Shown here: one piece after another, positions 35,801 to 48,252 of the stretch | Layout of the letters: the number at the start of each line of letters is the position of its first letter | How positions within the stretch are numbered: the first letter of the stretch is position 1 | Origin: Albugo candida | Taxonomy: Eukaryota > Oomycota > Peronosporomycetes > Albuginales > Albuginaceae | Length of the DNA stretch: 64,000 bases | Direction: 5' to 3' | Assembly: GCA_905220665.1 (NCBI GenBank) | Contig: CAJNAR010000005.1 | Span: 248,001 to 312,000, forward strand | Notes under the pieces: generated by a model | What the model saw: the letters and a program-made list of their open reading frames with translations, nothing else | Databases searched by the model: none | Told to the model about the DNA's origin: nothing | Position numbers and translations under genes: made by a program

Positions 35801-37580
35801 TTGCTGCGAAGAAAGGGATTCCATATATTTACCGACCATCGAAATCTGCAGTTCATATTTGACCGGAGTATCGATGATGCGATAGCTCGATACAGAGCCG
35901 ACAAACTCGAACGATGGTCGATGGTGTTACAAATGTTTCGCTATACTGTGGAGCACGTGGCCGGAAGCGAAAATGTATAGGGTGATTTGTTATCACGGTG
36001 GAGTCGACCTAATTATAACAAAGAACGCGTTTCAGGTAGGTGCTGTGCTTTATCAGCTGTCACGAATGTGTCGCCTCTAGAAAAAACGGATTTTGAATGG
36101 CCGTCATTGGAGGACACCAGAGCAATCCAAGAAAAGACACTTGTGGGGCAAGCGGCCATCAACTACACCAAGGATGCAGTGAATTTAGTTTGGGTAGATA
36201 CACAGGAACGTACATGGATACCAGATCATGCGGTAGATCTACCGCAACGGTTATGTGTCATTGCTCATCGTGGAATTGGAACAACTTATGAAATTCCGGC
36301 GGCAAATGTGGTATGGAAAACCATAGGAGACGACGTACACAAGTTTACTAGCAAATGTTTACACTTTTTGGTGGTTCAGAGTGAGAGGTGTCCACGCCCG
36401 TATGACGAAACACCACGTGCAACAAAACCGAATGAGATTATACATTTTGACTACCTATCGATGGCATAGGATGGTTTGCGTTACGTCCTTGTGTTGAACG
36501 ATGGGATGAGCGAGTTCCGTGAATTTATACTGATAACCGCTGCCAGCACGACGGTTAACGTCAACACTTTGATGAATTCGTTTGAGAGTTATGGTGTGGT
36601 GGCGTTGTGGGTATCCAATCAAGGATCACATTTCAAAAACGAAATGATGGAGAGGTTACGTAAGCTGCTTGGTGCGCAGCACCATTTCTTTACTGCATAC
36701 TGTCCATGGTCAAATGGATCCGTAGAAGTGCTAAACAGGAAATTGCTGAAGGCAATGCGGTCAATTCCAAGCGAGAAGCGGCAATCGATTGGACAATGGA
36801 CGCAGTCATTGTCGCTGTGTCAGTCGAGCATAAACCAACTACCGTTGAGTCGACTTGGTGGTATTACCCCACTGGCGGCGTTTACTGCGCTCCCTCCACG
36901 AGATCCTATCAGTATCATCTATCAGCCAGCTAGACTGACAGGGATGTCGTCATTTACAAAGCATGCGATAAATGAGAAACAACATCAACACATGCATGAT
37001 GTCCAGTAAACACTTGACGCTATGCACAAATAAGTGTCCGATACGGCGCGAAAAAAGAACGAAGAGGCACGACGACGACACGAACAGAAATATGGCACGC
37101 AGGCCGTGAATTTCGAAATCGGTGATTTTGTCTTATCTGAAAATGTCACTCGACGCGAAAACAAGTTGATTCTCCATTGGAAGGGTACTTACCGGGTGGT
37201 GGCTACGATTAATGGATGGACTTATGACGTACAGGAACTTGTAGCCATGTTTGCCACCATCAGGCGGCACATCACGCGTTTGAAAGTTTTCAGGGAAAAT
37301 ATCTGGGGTTTACCAAAGATTTACGGTAATATGCAACGTATGCAAATGGGGGCATATGGTCCAGCGTTTTCTGGACTGCAAAATGAACCCCGATACGCAT
37401 CAATGGGAGGTGTTAGTTTTATGGTGGGGATTGGACGAAGCCGAAAATAGCTGGGAGCCTGCGCGTATCCACTTGGAAGATGTACCGCTATTATTGTCGC
37501 GGTGGGTACGTACCGATGCCGAAGCGGAAGGAATGCGAAGTTTCGTCCTCAACGAAACTTTGGGCAAAAGAGGGAAATGA
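32819..37580 (+). pseudogene. gypsy gag-pol remnant with chromodomain
   Basis: Gag pieces lie at 32819-33139 and 33277-33960. A zinc-knuckle-like CFKCDSTENSVRNC (about 33798) lacks the His. The protease shows LLDSGLDCRMI (about 33978). RT includes YRMTVDLRAINEVT and VWLDDVLGHAENE (YxDD equivalent, about 35115). RNase H shows CLYTDASQDQWS and FTDHRNLQFIFDR. Integrase has VLNDGMSEF and VSNQGSHFKNEMM, where the usual catalytic Asp of VSDQG is Asn, and WSNGSVEVLNR with the Glu. A chromodomain follows: WEVLVLWWGLDEAENSWEP (37390-37460). Frame breaks occur near 33504, 34552, 34767, 35319, 35721, 36469 and 37009. Confidence 0.9.
37562..37577 (+). promoter_or_regulatory. polypurine tract of gypsy element
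   Basis: The run gggcaaaagagggaaa directly precedes the TG at 37578, the expected position for plus-strand priming at the 5' edge of the 3' LTR. Confidence 0.7.
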
Positions 37581-38011
37581 TGTGTGTTATGCGTATCATA
37601 TATCGTATCTAACGTAACTAGCCGATATAAGATCTTCACTTTACATTTTTTACGAATAGTAGGTCAGAGCGGACCTCAAGCAATAGCAGAAGGGGATTTG
37701 CTAGAAGCACAGAGGATATCACTTGCTGATGAAGAGATGAAAGGAATTCAGGCAAATCTTTCCCAACTTAGGATATATACTGCATGCTATGAAAAATCCA
37801 CCTTCAATTGAATCGATCAAAACCGCCAATTATTTAATGAGCGATCGGCCGGTTGCAGCACTATCTATAGCTACGCAGCGTTCGCTGCATAAATCAGTGC
37901 TTCTAGCGGTAGCGTTACGATCAAGAAAAGCCCATTTGACTGGTGAATTGATAATTCAGTGGGTATATAGACTAAGATCGACCAGAGAAAAATAAATAGC
38001 AGTCATAATAG
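37578..38011 (+). repeat. right terminal repeat of gypsy element, order B-A
   Basis: Block B (37578-37720) begins tgatgtgtgttatgcg and ends agaggatatc. Block A follows without a gap at 37721 and ends about 38011 at cagtcataatag. Both blocks closely match the left copies, but in the opposite order. Confidence 0.87.
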
Positions 38012-38382
38012 ACACTATCGTAAAGGACATCGAAAGGACCAATGGAGTTTGGACTTTGAGTATAAAGTCTTCGATATATCTGATCCTGGTAGTCAATTAC
38101 CAGAGCAGTATTCACAATTCGAGAGCTCAAATAGATAGCTGACGGGATATGAAATCGAGGCACCTTCATCTTATTTTCTAGAATTTTACATTTCTGGGCG
38201 AATGAGCGAAGAGAATATCGGATAGCGGCTTACTGGATAGAAGCAAGTAGAATTTGAAACGTTTCTGCCTTACAAAATAATCACTGGTAACTTCACCAAC
38301 AGGACATATACACGCACCACTTAATTTTTCTATACTGGCTGATTGTATGATTGCTCTAGCGTTCACGGAAAAGGCTTACTTT
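38012..38382. other. gap between gypsy element and SINE
   Basis: No gene or known repeat. It ends in cggaaaaggcttact, a string seen again at 45717-45731. Confidence 0.4.
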
Positions 38383-38622
38383 GTCAAGGATTTCATTACA
38401 CTGTTTATCTGATTCTTTAACTACCTTCCTTATCCTATCATGAGCCCCTGAGCGTGTAAATATCACTTAAGTCTGACTTCAAACCTAGGGAGGCAGATAT
38501 TTTTCAAGCTTATTGCTTGGGTGGGCTCAAACCGCTGCCCACACTGCCGGGGATCGAACTAACGACCTCCGGCAGGGGGTCCGTGCGCTTAAGTGCTTAA
38601 CCGACTGAATTGGGTACGGACC
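38383..38622 (-). mobile_element. tRNA-derived SINE, copy 2 (reverse)
   Basis: 240 bp. Read on the minus strand it starts ggtccgtacccaattcagtc (A-box region) and contains gttagttcgatccccggcag, a good tRNA B box (GTTCGATCC). The body matches copies 1 and 3. It lies directly upstream of, and head-to-head with, the 5' end of the LINE. Flanking target duplications are not clear. Confidence 0.9.
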
Positions 38623-38714
38623 TCTTCTCAATTTGCCGGCTACTACGTAAACCGCCAAGTTAGTACAAAACAACTCGAAAAACTACCTTTTTCAACTCTT
38701 TCCTCTCGAAAACA

Positions 38715-40620
38715 ATGGTTCAAGTCGACATATCGACACAACCAAGGGTGCCAGCGTCCACTTGTAGTGACGTAGCAACCCTCATGAGTCACCCAGTATT
38801 AGTTGATTGCATGATTGTTGATGAGTCGTCACCCCTGTGTGATGACGTGGAAAGTACCCCCACCCCCAGTGTGACGGTACAGGGTAATACCGGTACTACC
38901 GGTGTAGGATGTGGTACCGTTGGTACAAGCGGTACTGTCGTTGCCTCGTCACAGGGTGACTCAAAGGCAACTGCAACTGCAAGTGTGGGCGACACCAAAG
39001 GTCCCACTTTGGCAGAAATAATCAAGTCGCAGGAGTCCTTACGTAAGGACCAGGCTACAGCTCAGGCGTAATTTCGTGTGGAGCTCCCAAAGCCAAAAGC
39101 CTCCGATATCGAGGCTATACTGCAGCTATATGCTGATGGGGAGCACCCGGATTGGTCTGTTTTGTCTGCGAAATTGGAAGCAGCAAGACCTTTCCAAATC
39201 TGGAAAGCAACCTTCCCTATGGTCTTGGAGACGGGCCAGTCCTTGACCCGTACTCCAAATGGGAAAATTTTGACCTCCTTGATGAGAGACCACGGCAATC
39301 CGGTCTTTGAAAGCCTACTGGAGAGCCGGTCAATCGCTCAGGTTTTCAAAAGGCCTGGGGGAAACATCAGGGTGATGGTCACCACGGCGGATGCCTGCCA
39401 ACAGTTGGGGTGTCAGCCGGTGGCTATACTTGGAAAAAAAGTACTTTTTTCGGGAGTTTGATACTCTTGAAACAAAGTACTACCTCGATGTGTTCGGTGT
39501 GGGCGTGGAGGAAGAACGGAACAACATTTTCCGCGCTCTTTACAAACTCGGGTGCCAAGTGGTGTATGACACCTTTCGCGAGACGATTCCCACTAAGGAA
39601 GTGGTGATGTCGACTTGGCGAGTTTACTTTGGTTGTTTGACGTGTCCCCAACAACTGGTTAGAGTTGGTAAAGTGATTGAACAAATCGTTTACGACAAGC
39701 AGCTCTATCCAGTACGGGGTAAGAACGCTCCTATTCCAACGGAACGACCACGTTTTGGCCAGCGTGGTCCTTACTGCTTGGAATTGGGTGCTGCATTAGC
39801 CTCGGGAACCCTGCAACAAGCAAACGAAAACAAAAAGAACAACAACAACAGAAAACCAAACACAACTCACACTCAACCTCAGAATCAAAAACAAGCAAAC
39901 CGCAACAAGAAAAACAAAAACAAACAGCCGCGCCAACGGCAGTCACGGTGGTCCCAAAAAAGTGGAGAAGCCAGTTCAAATTCAGGAATTCGAGACGAAG
40001 CGACCGGAGCGAAAAAATTCCGACCAAATTTCGCTGGAGCTCAACAGTCCTCCCTCTATTTCACCACCAGGGGCACCAGACTTCTCTCAGCCTACTCCCC
40101 CAATCCTCCAATTGAAAAGTCAATTATCTTCCCATCCACGGGTGGAGTAGGATGGTGATACATACATGCAGCTGACATGGACACGAGGAAAGCGTAATCG
40201 GACTGAGCCGTTCGACCAAATGGTTTCCAATGCACCACCTCGTGCGCTCCCAACGTTGGCGACTAGTAATTACTTTGCTGTGCTCGCAACAATGGAGGTG
40301 GAAGTCGAAGAAGTTCAAGCGGTTGCCAATCCGGCGCATGGAAACCGCATTCAAATTATTCCCGTGAAAGCACGGATGCCAAAAGAGATAGCCACTTCGA
40401 AAGAGGTGGCACACTTTTATAAGAAGCGGCATACAACGGTGGAAAAAGCAGAGCGACCAACTCGAATTGGTGAAATCAAAGAGCTCATGAAAATGGATTC
40501 CACAATGCACTCCACCAGCTTCGACCGGACAAGCTGGTTCAAGCCGATGCGTGCATCCCTCATGTGCGTCAGCTGGTACAATTTTGTACCAACCCAGACC
40601 AAATCATCCGGGCAGCATTA
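38715..40620 (+). pseudogene. LINE ORF1 remnant
   Basis: Begins MVQVDISTQPRVPASTCSDV with a Thr/Gly/Val-rich region, TAA stop after 118 codons, then a conserved-looking segment (SDIEAILQLYADGEHPDWSV, RTPNGKILTSLMRDHGNPVF) and EERNNIFRALYKLGCQVVYD. Near 39825-39950 it becomes very Asn/Lys/Gln-rich (NRKPNTTHTQPQNQKQ), a likely RNA-binding tail. Frames change near 39065, 39455 and 40150. I see no zinc knuckle. Confidence 0.75.
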
Positions 40621-41284
40621 GATGATCCCATCACCATGCATAGGGTGCTTATTTCATGCATGTAGTCGAATGATCCTGCGTTGGACGAAGTAAAACATCT
40701 ACTTCTAATCAATCGCGTTTTTGAAGCGCACAATCTCGGCGAAGATGTCACGTTTACGACGCGATGGAATCGCCACGTTGGTGGAAAAGTTCCCTCAAAA
40801 AGAGCTGTATTGTTCGAGAAAGTGATGCCGAGGTGGAAGTCAGTGCCGGACACTGTTCACGGTTTGACTCGGGCGACCAAAGCTCTCGCATTATTGGAAC
40901 TATTATTTATGTCTACTGCCCCGACGTTTTACACAAACGATCACTGGATCCACTATCTCACCGATAGACCAGTGATTTGGATTCCAGGTCACCATTGTCG
41001 TTTACTCTCAATCAATGTGCTAATATTGTTGTTACGCTCCGATGTGGGCATAAAATGTTGGTCTCGATGGTTTGGTGGTAAATGGCAAGGACTTCTCTGT
41101 GGCGGTATCGGCGAGCTCTCAGTCAATCTCAGCCTTTTCCCAGAAGAGAAAGCAACACTTTACCTCTCAAAAGAAGATGGTGAAACGAGGTTGATTGCTG
41201 GTCCACTTCATCGTGAATGCTAAGGGCTCCTCAATTATTTCAACGTGGAACAATATCTCAGCACTCACGGTGAATGTTAATTAA

Positions 41285-44200
41285 ATTCGTAAAAATGGTC
41301 ATCTTTTGATCGACCACATCCTATCACAACACTCCATTTGTTGTGTTCAAGAAACCAAGTTTCACGATCACAACCAACTGGACTCATTTCAGTTTTTATT
41401 ATCCTCGAAAATGCAGCACAAAATGTTTGTCAATGACCACAACAGTGCTTTTCTCCATCCAACTCAAAACCCCAGTGGCGGTGTCATGACAATCCTTCGT
41501 TCAGACTTTCCCGGTTACTCAATAGCTGAAGAACTCACCGAACGAAACATTCGAGATCGTTATTTGGTTTTGCGTCTTATCATTCACTATGCACCGGTGT
41601 ATATTCACAATGTATATGCACCGGTCAAGGCCGAGGAACGAGTGGGTTTTTATGACTTATTGCTTTCCAACATTTTCGAATCGACCGCAACACATATCGT
41701 ATTTGGTGATTTCAACACACCGCTCGATCCAGCTATCGATGCTTCGAGTGGAACAATTCGACACGAACCAAGTCGATTAGCGTGTTTGGAATGGCTTTCA
41801 CAGTTGGGTGTGGTAGACGCTTGGCGAATCCAACATCCGACTGAAAAAGTATTTACAGGACCATTACCGCGCAAGAATCGACTTGATTACATCTGCATGG
41901 CGGAAGAGCTTTCCAATATGGTATACAAAACCTCTGAGTATTTTCGTCCATGACATGCAGGAGATCATCTGGCCCAAAAAGTAACTTTTGCAAATCCAAC
42001 TCAATCTCCGGGTCGAGGATATTGGAAATGCTCATTGCGACTATTTGAATATCCTAAAGTTGTCGAAGCAATCAAATTGGAAGCGAATTTGGTGCTCAAC
42101 CAGTTACGGACAACTTCGAATCCCGGTAAAATGTGGGAAAGTTGGAAGACGAACATCAAGAAACAGCTTCAAGGAATCGAAAAAAAGGTTGCACAAGATA
42201 GCCGACGCGATGTTGAGTCTAGCCAGCGTGTTTTGGAAGTCGCAGCAGCTCGATATCGCATCCACGACACCAATGAGTCACGGTACTTTTACGAATCGAG
42301 TCTCGAACAATTTCGACTTTCAGTCGACAACAACGCGACATACAACCAAGATGAAAGCTTCGCCCATCACGTGAAGCATATGGAGAACTCTTCCAAGCAT
42401 TTTTTTCGCCCTCCGGATAGTTCTTGTCGTCGCGTGCCGATCGAAAATGTTACAAAATAATGTGGTACCGTGACATCGAACCCAAGGGAGATTATTGACG
42501 AATTCAGAGATCATTGGGGTGGTGTCATGGGCTCTTTTTATAGCTCAGAGACCGACTCAAATGTTCCAAGTGAAGGAAAGCAAAAAAAGTTACTCGATTC
42601 GATTCAAGTTTCCCTTACCTCAGCAGAGCAAGACCGTCTCTCAACTCGGTTAAGTGCGACCGAGAGGGCGGAAGCGATCAAGCACATGCGGAGTAGTTCT
42701 TCTCCATGTATGGATGGACTACCAGCTGCATTTTATCAGCTTGATCCGGAAACGTTTGTAGAGTGTCTGAAGATAGTGTTCGAATATCATCTGGATAGAG
42801 GACTTTTACTTCGATCACAACGTCACTCAGCAATCACACTTTTATACAAAAAAGGATCCCGCGGTGATCCTGGCAACTATCGACCGATCGCACTGCTTTG
42901 CGTCGATGTAAAAGTACTTTCAAAAGTGTTGGCGTATCGTTTGAAACGTTTTTTGCCAAAATTGATCCATCAAGATCAAAAAGTATTCGTGCGAGGAATG
43001 TCGATGCATCACCATATTCGACGTCTGACCGACATACAAGACTTGGTCACTCATCATGCGGAGGAAGCTTATGCGACTTTTCTCGACTTTAAGAAAGCTT
43101 ATGATCGAGTCAATTGGACGTACATGTTTCGCGTGTTGGTAAAAAAAAGCGCTGGAAAAAGTTACATCGACTGGGTTCGTCTTTTGTACAATAACACAAA
43201 GGCGCAGTTGATGATTAATGGAAATATCACACCGTCCATTACACCACAACGTGGAGTGAAACAAGATGATCCTCTCTCAGCATTACTTCTTCTGATGACG
43301 ATCGAACCTTTGGGAAATTTACTTCGTCAAGATGAAGAACATGGCATTTGGATTAATGGCACGACTGTCGCAACTGGATTATTTTTTGCGGACGATTCGA
43401 CATTGCTTTCAGAGACACCAAATGGTGTTTTGACGCAACTCGAACTCGTCCAAGTCTATTGCGATGGATCGGGTGCGAAACTCAACTTGAGTAAATCATC
43501 TTTGCTCCCGTTGAATCGGACCAAGCCATGTCCACGTATTCCCAATTTGACCATAATGGGTCCGGAGGATTCGGTCAAGTATTTGGGTATTCCGTTCGGC
43601 CAGAAACCAACTCAATCGATGGTTATTTCAACTCTCGTCAAGCGTTTTACGATGGGTTTGGTGTATGGTTTCGACGAGCAAGAACTGTTCGTGGTCGACT
43701 ACTGGTTGCGCAGACGATGATTTTATCACGTTTGTGGCATTACACGATGCACGTGGACATACCAGCAGTGACTATTCGACAGTGGCACTCGATGTTAAAT
43801 CGATTTGTGCTTGGTCGGAAACACAAAAAAGATTCAAAACATGTTCACCTACTCAGCAAAGAATTTTTATATCTTCGCAGACAAGATGGTGGACTACAAG
43901 TTGCTTTTTTTGGTGGGACGATTAAAGCTACAACGTATTCAATTCCTTCAGCAGTTCGCATCCGATGCGTCGGCAGTTATTCCTGCGAATTGGACAACTG
44001 CTTCGACGGATTTATTACAGCTTATTCAACCTTCCTTTGGACCATACAAGCCGATGGATATATTCACCATCGCGCCAAATCAACATGGGAAAATGGTTCA
44101 ATGGGAGAGCATATCGTCATGGTGGAAACAAGCATTTAGAATGTGGCATCAGATGGATTGGAGCATTCCAATATCAGATTAAAATGTTTCACAACGCCGT

Positions 44201-45397
44201 CAGTACTACATGGAACAACCGATGTGGTTTCACTGCGACCAAAAGTTACATTACGAATCTGCTACTCGTCATCCGAGTACGCAGAACGTTTCGTACAATC
44301 TTGGCATGGTGGATGAACCACATCGAACATTTCGAAAAACGTTTGCTACACTTTTCGACGTTCGAGGTTTGCAAGACTTTTTTCGTGAAAGCGACAATGG
44401 CCAACGAAGGAAGATTTTGTCGACATGTATTACAACGACGAAGAGCTGAACACATCGGATATGTCTGAAGAAAAGTTGCTGAGTCGACTTTACAATGAAG
44501 TCACTCAGATTCTCCAGCGTATTCACTCGACGATTGGTCTCATCACTTGGATTATACCAACCACAAGTGGCAGATCATTTTATGTGGGAGTAACAAGCAC
44601 GGAAAGGAAACATTATTTTCCATCTATTCCACGCTCACAACTCTCACGAATCGTCTGGAAACCTCCCGAACCAACCAAGAGTCATCCGATGTCGACACAT
44701 TGGTCATCACGGAAGAGATCGGACGCACTGGCTTCAGAACGAGTTCGAACTTTTATGGCTACATCACGGCATCTTCGAAAACGTGTATTACCAACTTTCG
44801 AGGATTTACAGTTTCGTCTGTCTAGCCTTTCGGATGTTGCCAGTTCGATCTCGTTTCGGGTTCTTAAAGGATATTCAGCCCGACATTATATTGTGCACGC
44901 AGCCTTCGTGTGGGGCAGTGGAATCCGATCAACATCTCTTTCTAGAGTGCGATAACACGGCACAATTATGGAGAGAGTTATTCCCTAGTTGGGATCAGTT
45001 TTTCTCCTCTCGACCACGTTGGACGCATATTGCATGTGCAATCGTACCAACACTACGGTAGGATTGGAAAGAATATTTAGCAATTATATCGGATTTGTGG
45101 CTTGCATTGCAAGCGGTGACACTGCACTTCGTCTGGACAGATCGGAATCGTCGTTTGTTCGATCATCGATCAGCAACTCCGACAGTTCCAGCACTTTCCG
45201 TGATCTACACCACGTTTAGTGCGCACATTCGGTACTTTCGAAGACAGTGTTACGACCACGACGATCGCATTCGGCTTGCAAAGGTGCTGGATCAGCTCGC
45301 AACGCAAGGATCATTTGGTGGATTTTTCAGAAGCCGAAGATCATTACTGCGGGTACGGCATAGACAAGTCAAAATGCAAGTGCAATTCGGATCCTAG
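41285..45397 (+). pseudogene. LINE ORF2 remnant (endonuclease, RT, Cys-His region)
   Basis: Endonuclease (41306-41953): ICCVQETKFHD, HIVFGDFNTPLDP and RLDYICMAEEL correspond to the catalytic Glu, Asp-x-Asn and Asp strands. RT (42470-43720, one long open run): LLYKKGSRGDPGNYRPIALL, FLDFKKAYDRVNW, TPQRGVKQDDPLSALL and FFADDSTLLSE (catalytic FADD). A later segment near 44865-44960 has CTQPSCGAVESDQHLFLEC, a zf-RVT-like Cys-His group. Frame breaks occur near 41953, 42460, 43720, 44140 and 44830. Confidence 0.9.
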
Positions 45398-45460
45398 TCC
45401 TAGTTGGCTGGTTATGCTCACCGTAGTGTGGCGCACACCAATTTGAAAATCACGGTACTT

Positions 45461-45702
45461 TTGGCCCATTTTTACACCTTTACAACTTTTCAAGTTTACA
45501 GCATTCAAAAGCTGGACACAGTCTCGTATTAAGGGTGCTGAGGCTACTGCGATACGAGATTATCAATGAGAAGACATATTATCATCTCTCACAGGTATTT
45601 CACGAAACGTTTTTTATATGTATATATGTTATTTAAGATAGCCTAGGCAACTAGAGAAGTCAGTTAGTCTAATTCTAGTAATATAGACACCTTCAACTGA
45701 AC
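45461..45702. other. LINE 3' flank
   Basis: AT-rich, no gene. It may include the LINE 3' untranslated region; no tail or target duplication was identified. Confidence 0.35.
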
Positions 45703-45722
45703 TGGGTACGGACCCCTCGGAA
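45703..45722 (-). repeat. isolated SINE head fragment
   Basis: The plus-strand string ctgaactgggtacggacc is the reverse complement of the SINE head, followed by cggaaaaggcttactacgt. A very similar junction, SINE head then a ggctactacgta string, occurs at 38605-38650 at the LINE 5' end. Confidence 0.6.
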
Positions 45723-45768
45723 AAGGCTTACTACGTGAATAACACTGGAATACAGTACTTCAATCTCT

Positions 45769-46011
45769 CGGTCCGTACCCAGCTCAGTCGGTTAAGCACT
45801 TGAGCGCACGGACCCCCTTCCAGGGGTCGTTAGTTCGCTCCCCGGCAGTGTGGGCAGCGGTTTGAGCCCACCCAAGCAATAGGCTTGGAAAATATCTGCC
45901 TCTCTAGGTTTGAAGTTAGACTTGAGTGATATTCACACGGTCAGGGTCTCATGATAGGATAAGGAAGGTAGTTAAAGAACCAGATAAACAGTGTGATGAA
46001 ATCCTTGACAA
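45769..46011 (+). mobile_element. tRNA-derived SINE, copy 3, with target-site duplication
   Basis: About 243 bp. It begins cggtccgtacccagctcagt, an A-box-like tRNA 5' half, has B-box gttagttcgctccccggcag, and ends gaaatccttgac. The 15-bp direct repeats agtacttcaatctct (45754-45768) and agtacttcaatttct (46012-46026) flank it with one mismatch. This is the best-defined copy and fixes the element's borders. Confidence 0.93.
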
Positions 46012-46026
46012 AGTACTTCAATTTCT

Positions 46027-48070
46027 AGCGCTATCACATCGTTCAAAATCCTGTTGTAGAGAGATTATCGACCAGGTCATGATATAGACGTAGAAAATTC
46101 AACAATGAAATATGGAGGATAATACCTTCTATGTTTTAAGCACGTACAGACAAGGGAATGTGTTACAGATCATCGACAGGTTTGTGAAATAAAGCCACGT
46201 AGACGAAGGAGCTCAAAAGGAGTTTATTCTGAAGCTCTTACTGCCCATGCAACATTGAACTAGAATTATGAACGCAACATCTACTGCACAGCTTCAACAA
46301 AGTGAGGTTTTTCTATTGTTTCGAATAGTACATTCTCGAAGTTACCTACCGTATTCACGATGCAAAATACGCAACTGAAGACGGAATGGACTATCAAAAA
46401 ATGGCTCCCTGGTTCACTTGGGATGTATTGCAGATTGTTTGAGCCCATATACAGAAAAAGTTGTCAAGCATAAGGCTCAATGTGTATAAGAGCAACACAA
46501 TTTGTATTTTAACTCAGTATGTGAGCTTTATATGAGATCCATTATACATGTTCAAATTATCATGATATGTACTCGAGTCAGCAGTTCCAACTAGTTTTTT
46601 GCCACGGCATTTATTTGATATTAGATCTGTCTGGCAACGCTAGAGCATTTCATTACAATGTCTAACGGGAATGCGAGTATAGTTAGAAAAATCAGCACAG
46701 CGAAGTGGCGCAACGACTTTTAAACGATGAATTTTTATATACTGATCGAAGCAAAAAGGTTGAATAGACGGGAAGATCTTGGAGTATAGAAAGCGTCAAC
46801 AGCGACAAAATGAACTTTGTTCACCGAGTCACAAGAGAAGCAGCTTTTATTTTGGAAGGATCATGTATTATCTATGGAAACCGATGCAACGCACACGACA
46901 CATTAGATGTTCTACAGCGGTGCGAGTAGCGACACGTTTTAAATCTAATTCTTGCGCAACTGGATTTTGAATAGAGCCTCGCTGGAAGCTGCTACTTCCT
47001 GCTCCAGTACAATACAGCTATATGAAACTGTCAAGATCTCACGATCTTGGCCCTATGTACTCACCGAAACTAGATGGTCGACATCGTCTGATGGTCTTTT
47101 TTGATTGACCCGGGTCTCATGTCATATTCTGATCAACGGTAATGCGACCCATTGCAACAATTGAGAACCTTTTGTAACGAAACAGTGAAGCAGATTCATT
47201 ACAAAAGATACATGAAGCAGGATCGCCCCTCGGCCGAGCATCTACAGTCGTGTCAAACAGGAAACTCGTGGGTACATTGCACTATATTTGAATGACATGT
47301 CAAGTTGAATATACCAAGTAGCAGCATCAAAGACGCATTGATATCAATGAAAAGGAGCCGAGCGTGGAATGTCACTCAATATCAATGTATCAAAAGCTCG
47401 TTTATCGCAGAGACTCAGCATAAACCAGGTATCTATCTATTTTTTCTATAAGAACTAGTACCAGTACAGATGCCAAGCTTGCGTACGAAAATTTACCCAA
47501 ATAGAGAATGAAGCCAAACATGTCTGGAAAAAAGCAAACAATTCAATTATTGCTAAAACATGTATTCGTGGATTAGAATGCAATAGCAATCGCAACTAAC
47601 TGAGTTTTTCGAGTCGAGTGATGCAGATCGACGTGCACAATCCAATTATTCGACAATCGGTTGCATTTGAGGATACTTTAGCTGATTAGCAGATCCATCC
47701 AGCGTTGGTGATTCAATTATTCTCAAACTTATCCAGAATGTTATGCCAGCTAGGTGTTGTCTGAGGGTGGCGGGTCATTACGGAGAATCAATCAAAATCA
47801 ATTCAACATCTTCTTAGCTGTCCTGTGTTGTTGTTTGATCGCCGTATCACAACAATGTACCCGATACAGAGAGAACAGTATCTTACATGACTGCTGGCAA
47901 TCATTGGGGTAGCGCTCGAAAATTAGGATGGTGATCGGTGACTATGAGAAAGCTTGGCGAGGGTAGAAGTGGCGAATTGAGCATTCTATTATTATCGAAA
48001 ATCAAGGAGTAGACCCTACACTGTCTGTGCGGATATACGAATCCGTTCCACAACCTGCAGATATTGCCGT
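46027..48070. other. 2-kb gene-poor stretch, nothing recognised
   Basis: Only short frames on both strands, and no transposon motif that I can place. It is uniformly AT-rich and probably decayed repeat DNA. Confidence 0.35.
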
Positions 48071-48079
48071 ATTTACAAA

Positions 48080-48218
48080 GGGAGCCGCTATGGCCACAGA
48101 CAAAACTACTACTGCCACAGACACTTAATTTAACCAATCACAGCTCACAAAAAATTGAATTGTTGCTAATTATGCCAGCCAATTAGGTCACTTGTATACT
48201 TTTATACTTAAGCTCATT
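48080..48218 (+). repeat. left TIR of MULE
   Basis: 139 bp, matching the reverse complement of 50809-50946 except for scattered substitutions and a 2-nt length difference in an A run. Confidence 0.93.
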
Positions 48219-48252
48219 CTCTGGATATCCGCAACACTCAGCAGGCACGGAC

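Larger units (their letters stand above)
32381..38011 (+). mobile_element. Ty3/gypsy chromovirus-type element, degenerate, with permuted terminal repeats
   Basis: About 5.6 kb. Coding order is Gag, protease, RT, RNase H, integrase, chromodomain (gypsy order). Direct terminal repeats are present, but the blocks come as A-B on the left (32381-32642, then about 32646-32792) and B-A on the right (37578-37720, then 37721-38011). A polypurine tract immediately before 37578 argues that the true LTR starts with block B. Multiple frameshifts and stops make it non-coding today. Confidence 0.9.
38623..45460 (+). mobile_element. LINE (non-LTR retrotransposon), near full length, coding-defective
   Basis: About 6.8 kb with ORF1, an apurinic/apyrimidinic-type endonuclease, reverse transcriptase and a C-terminal Cys-His (zf-RVT-like) region. 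No LTRs. The endonuclease-RT-Cys/His layout points to an L1/Tx1-like lineage; the clade is inference. Both ORFs are interrupted. The 3' end is not precisely defined and no poly-A tail was seen. Confidence 0.9.

Noticed and set aside
42470..43720. Reverse transcriptase as a domesticated or bacterial-like RT
   Set aside because: It sits between a LINE endonuclease and zf-RVT-like region with ORF1 upstream; an ordinary LINE.
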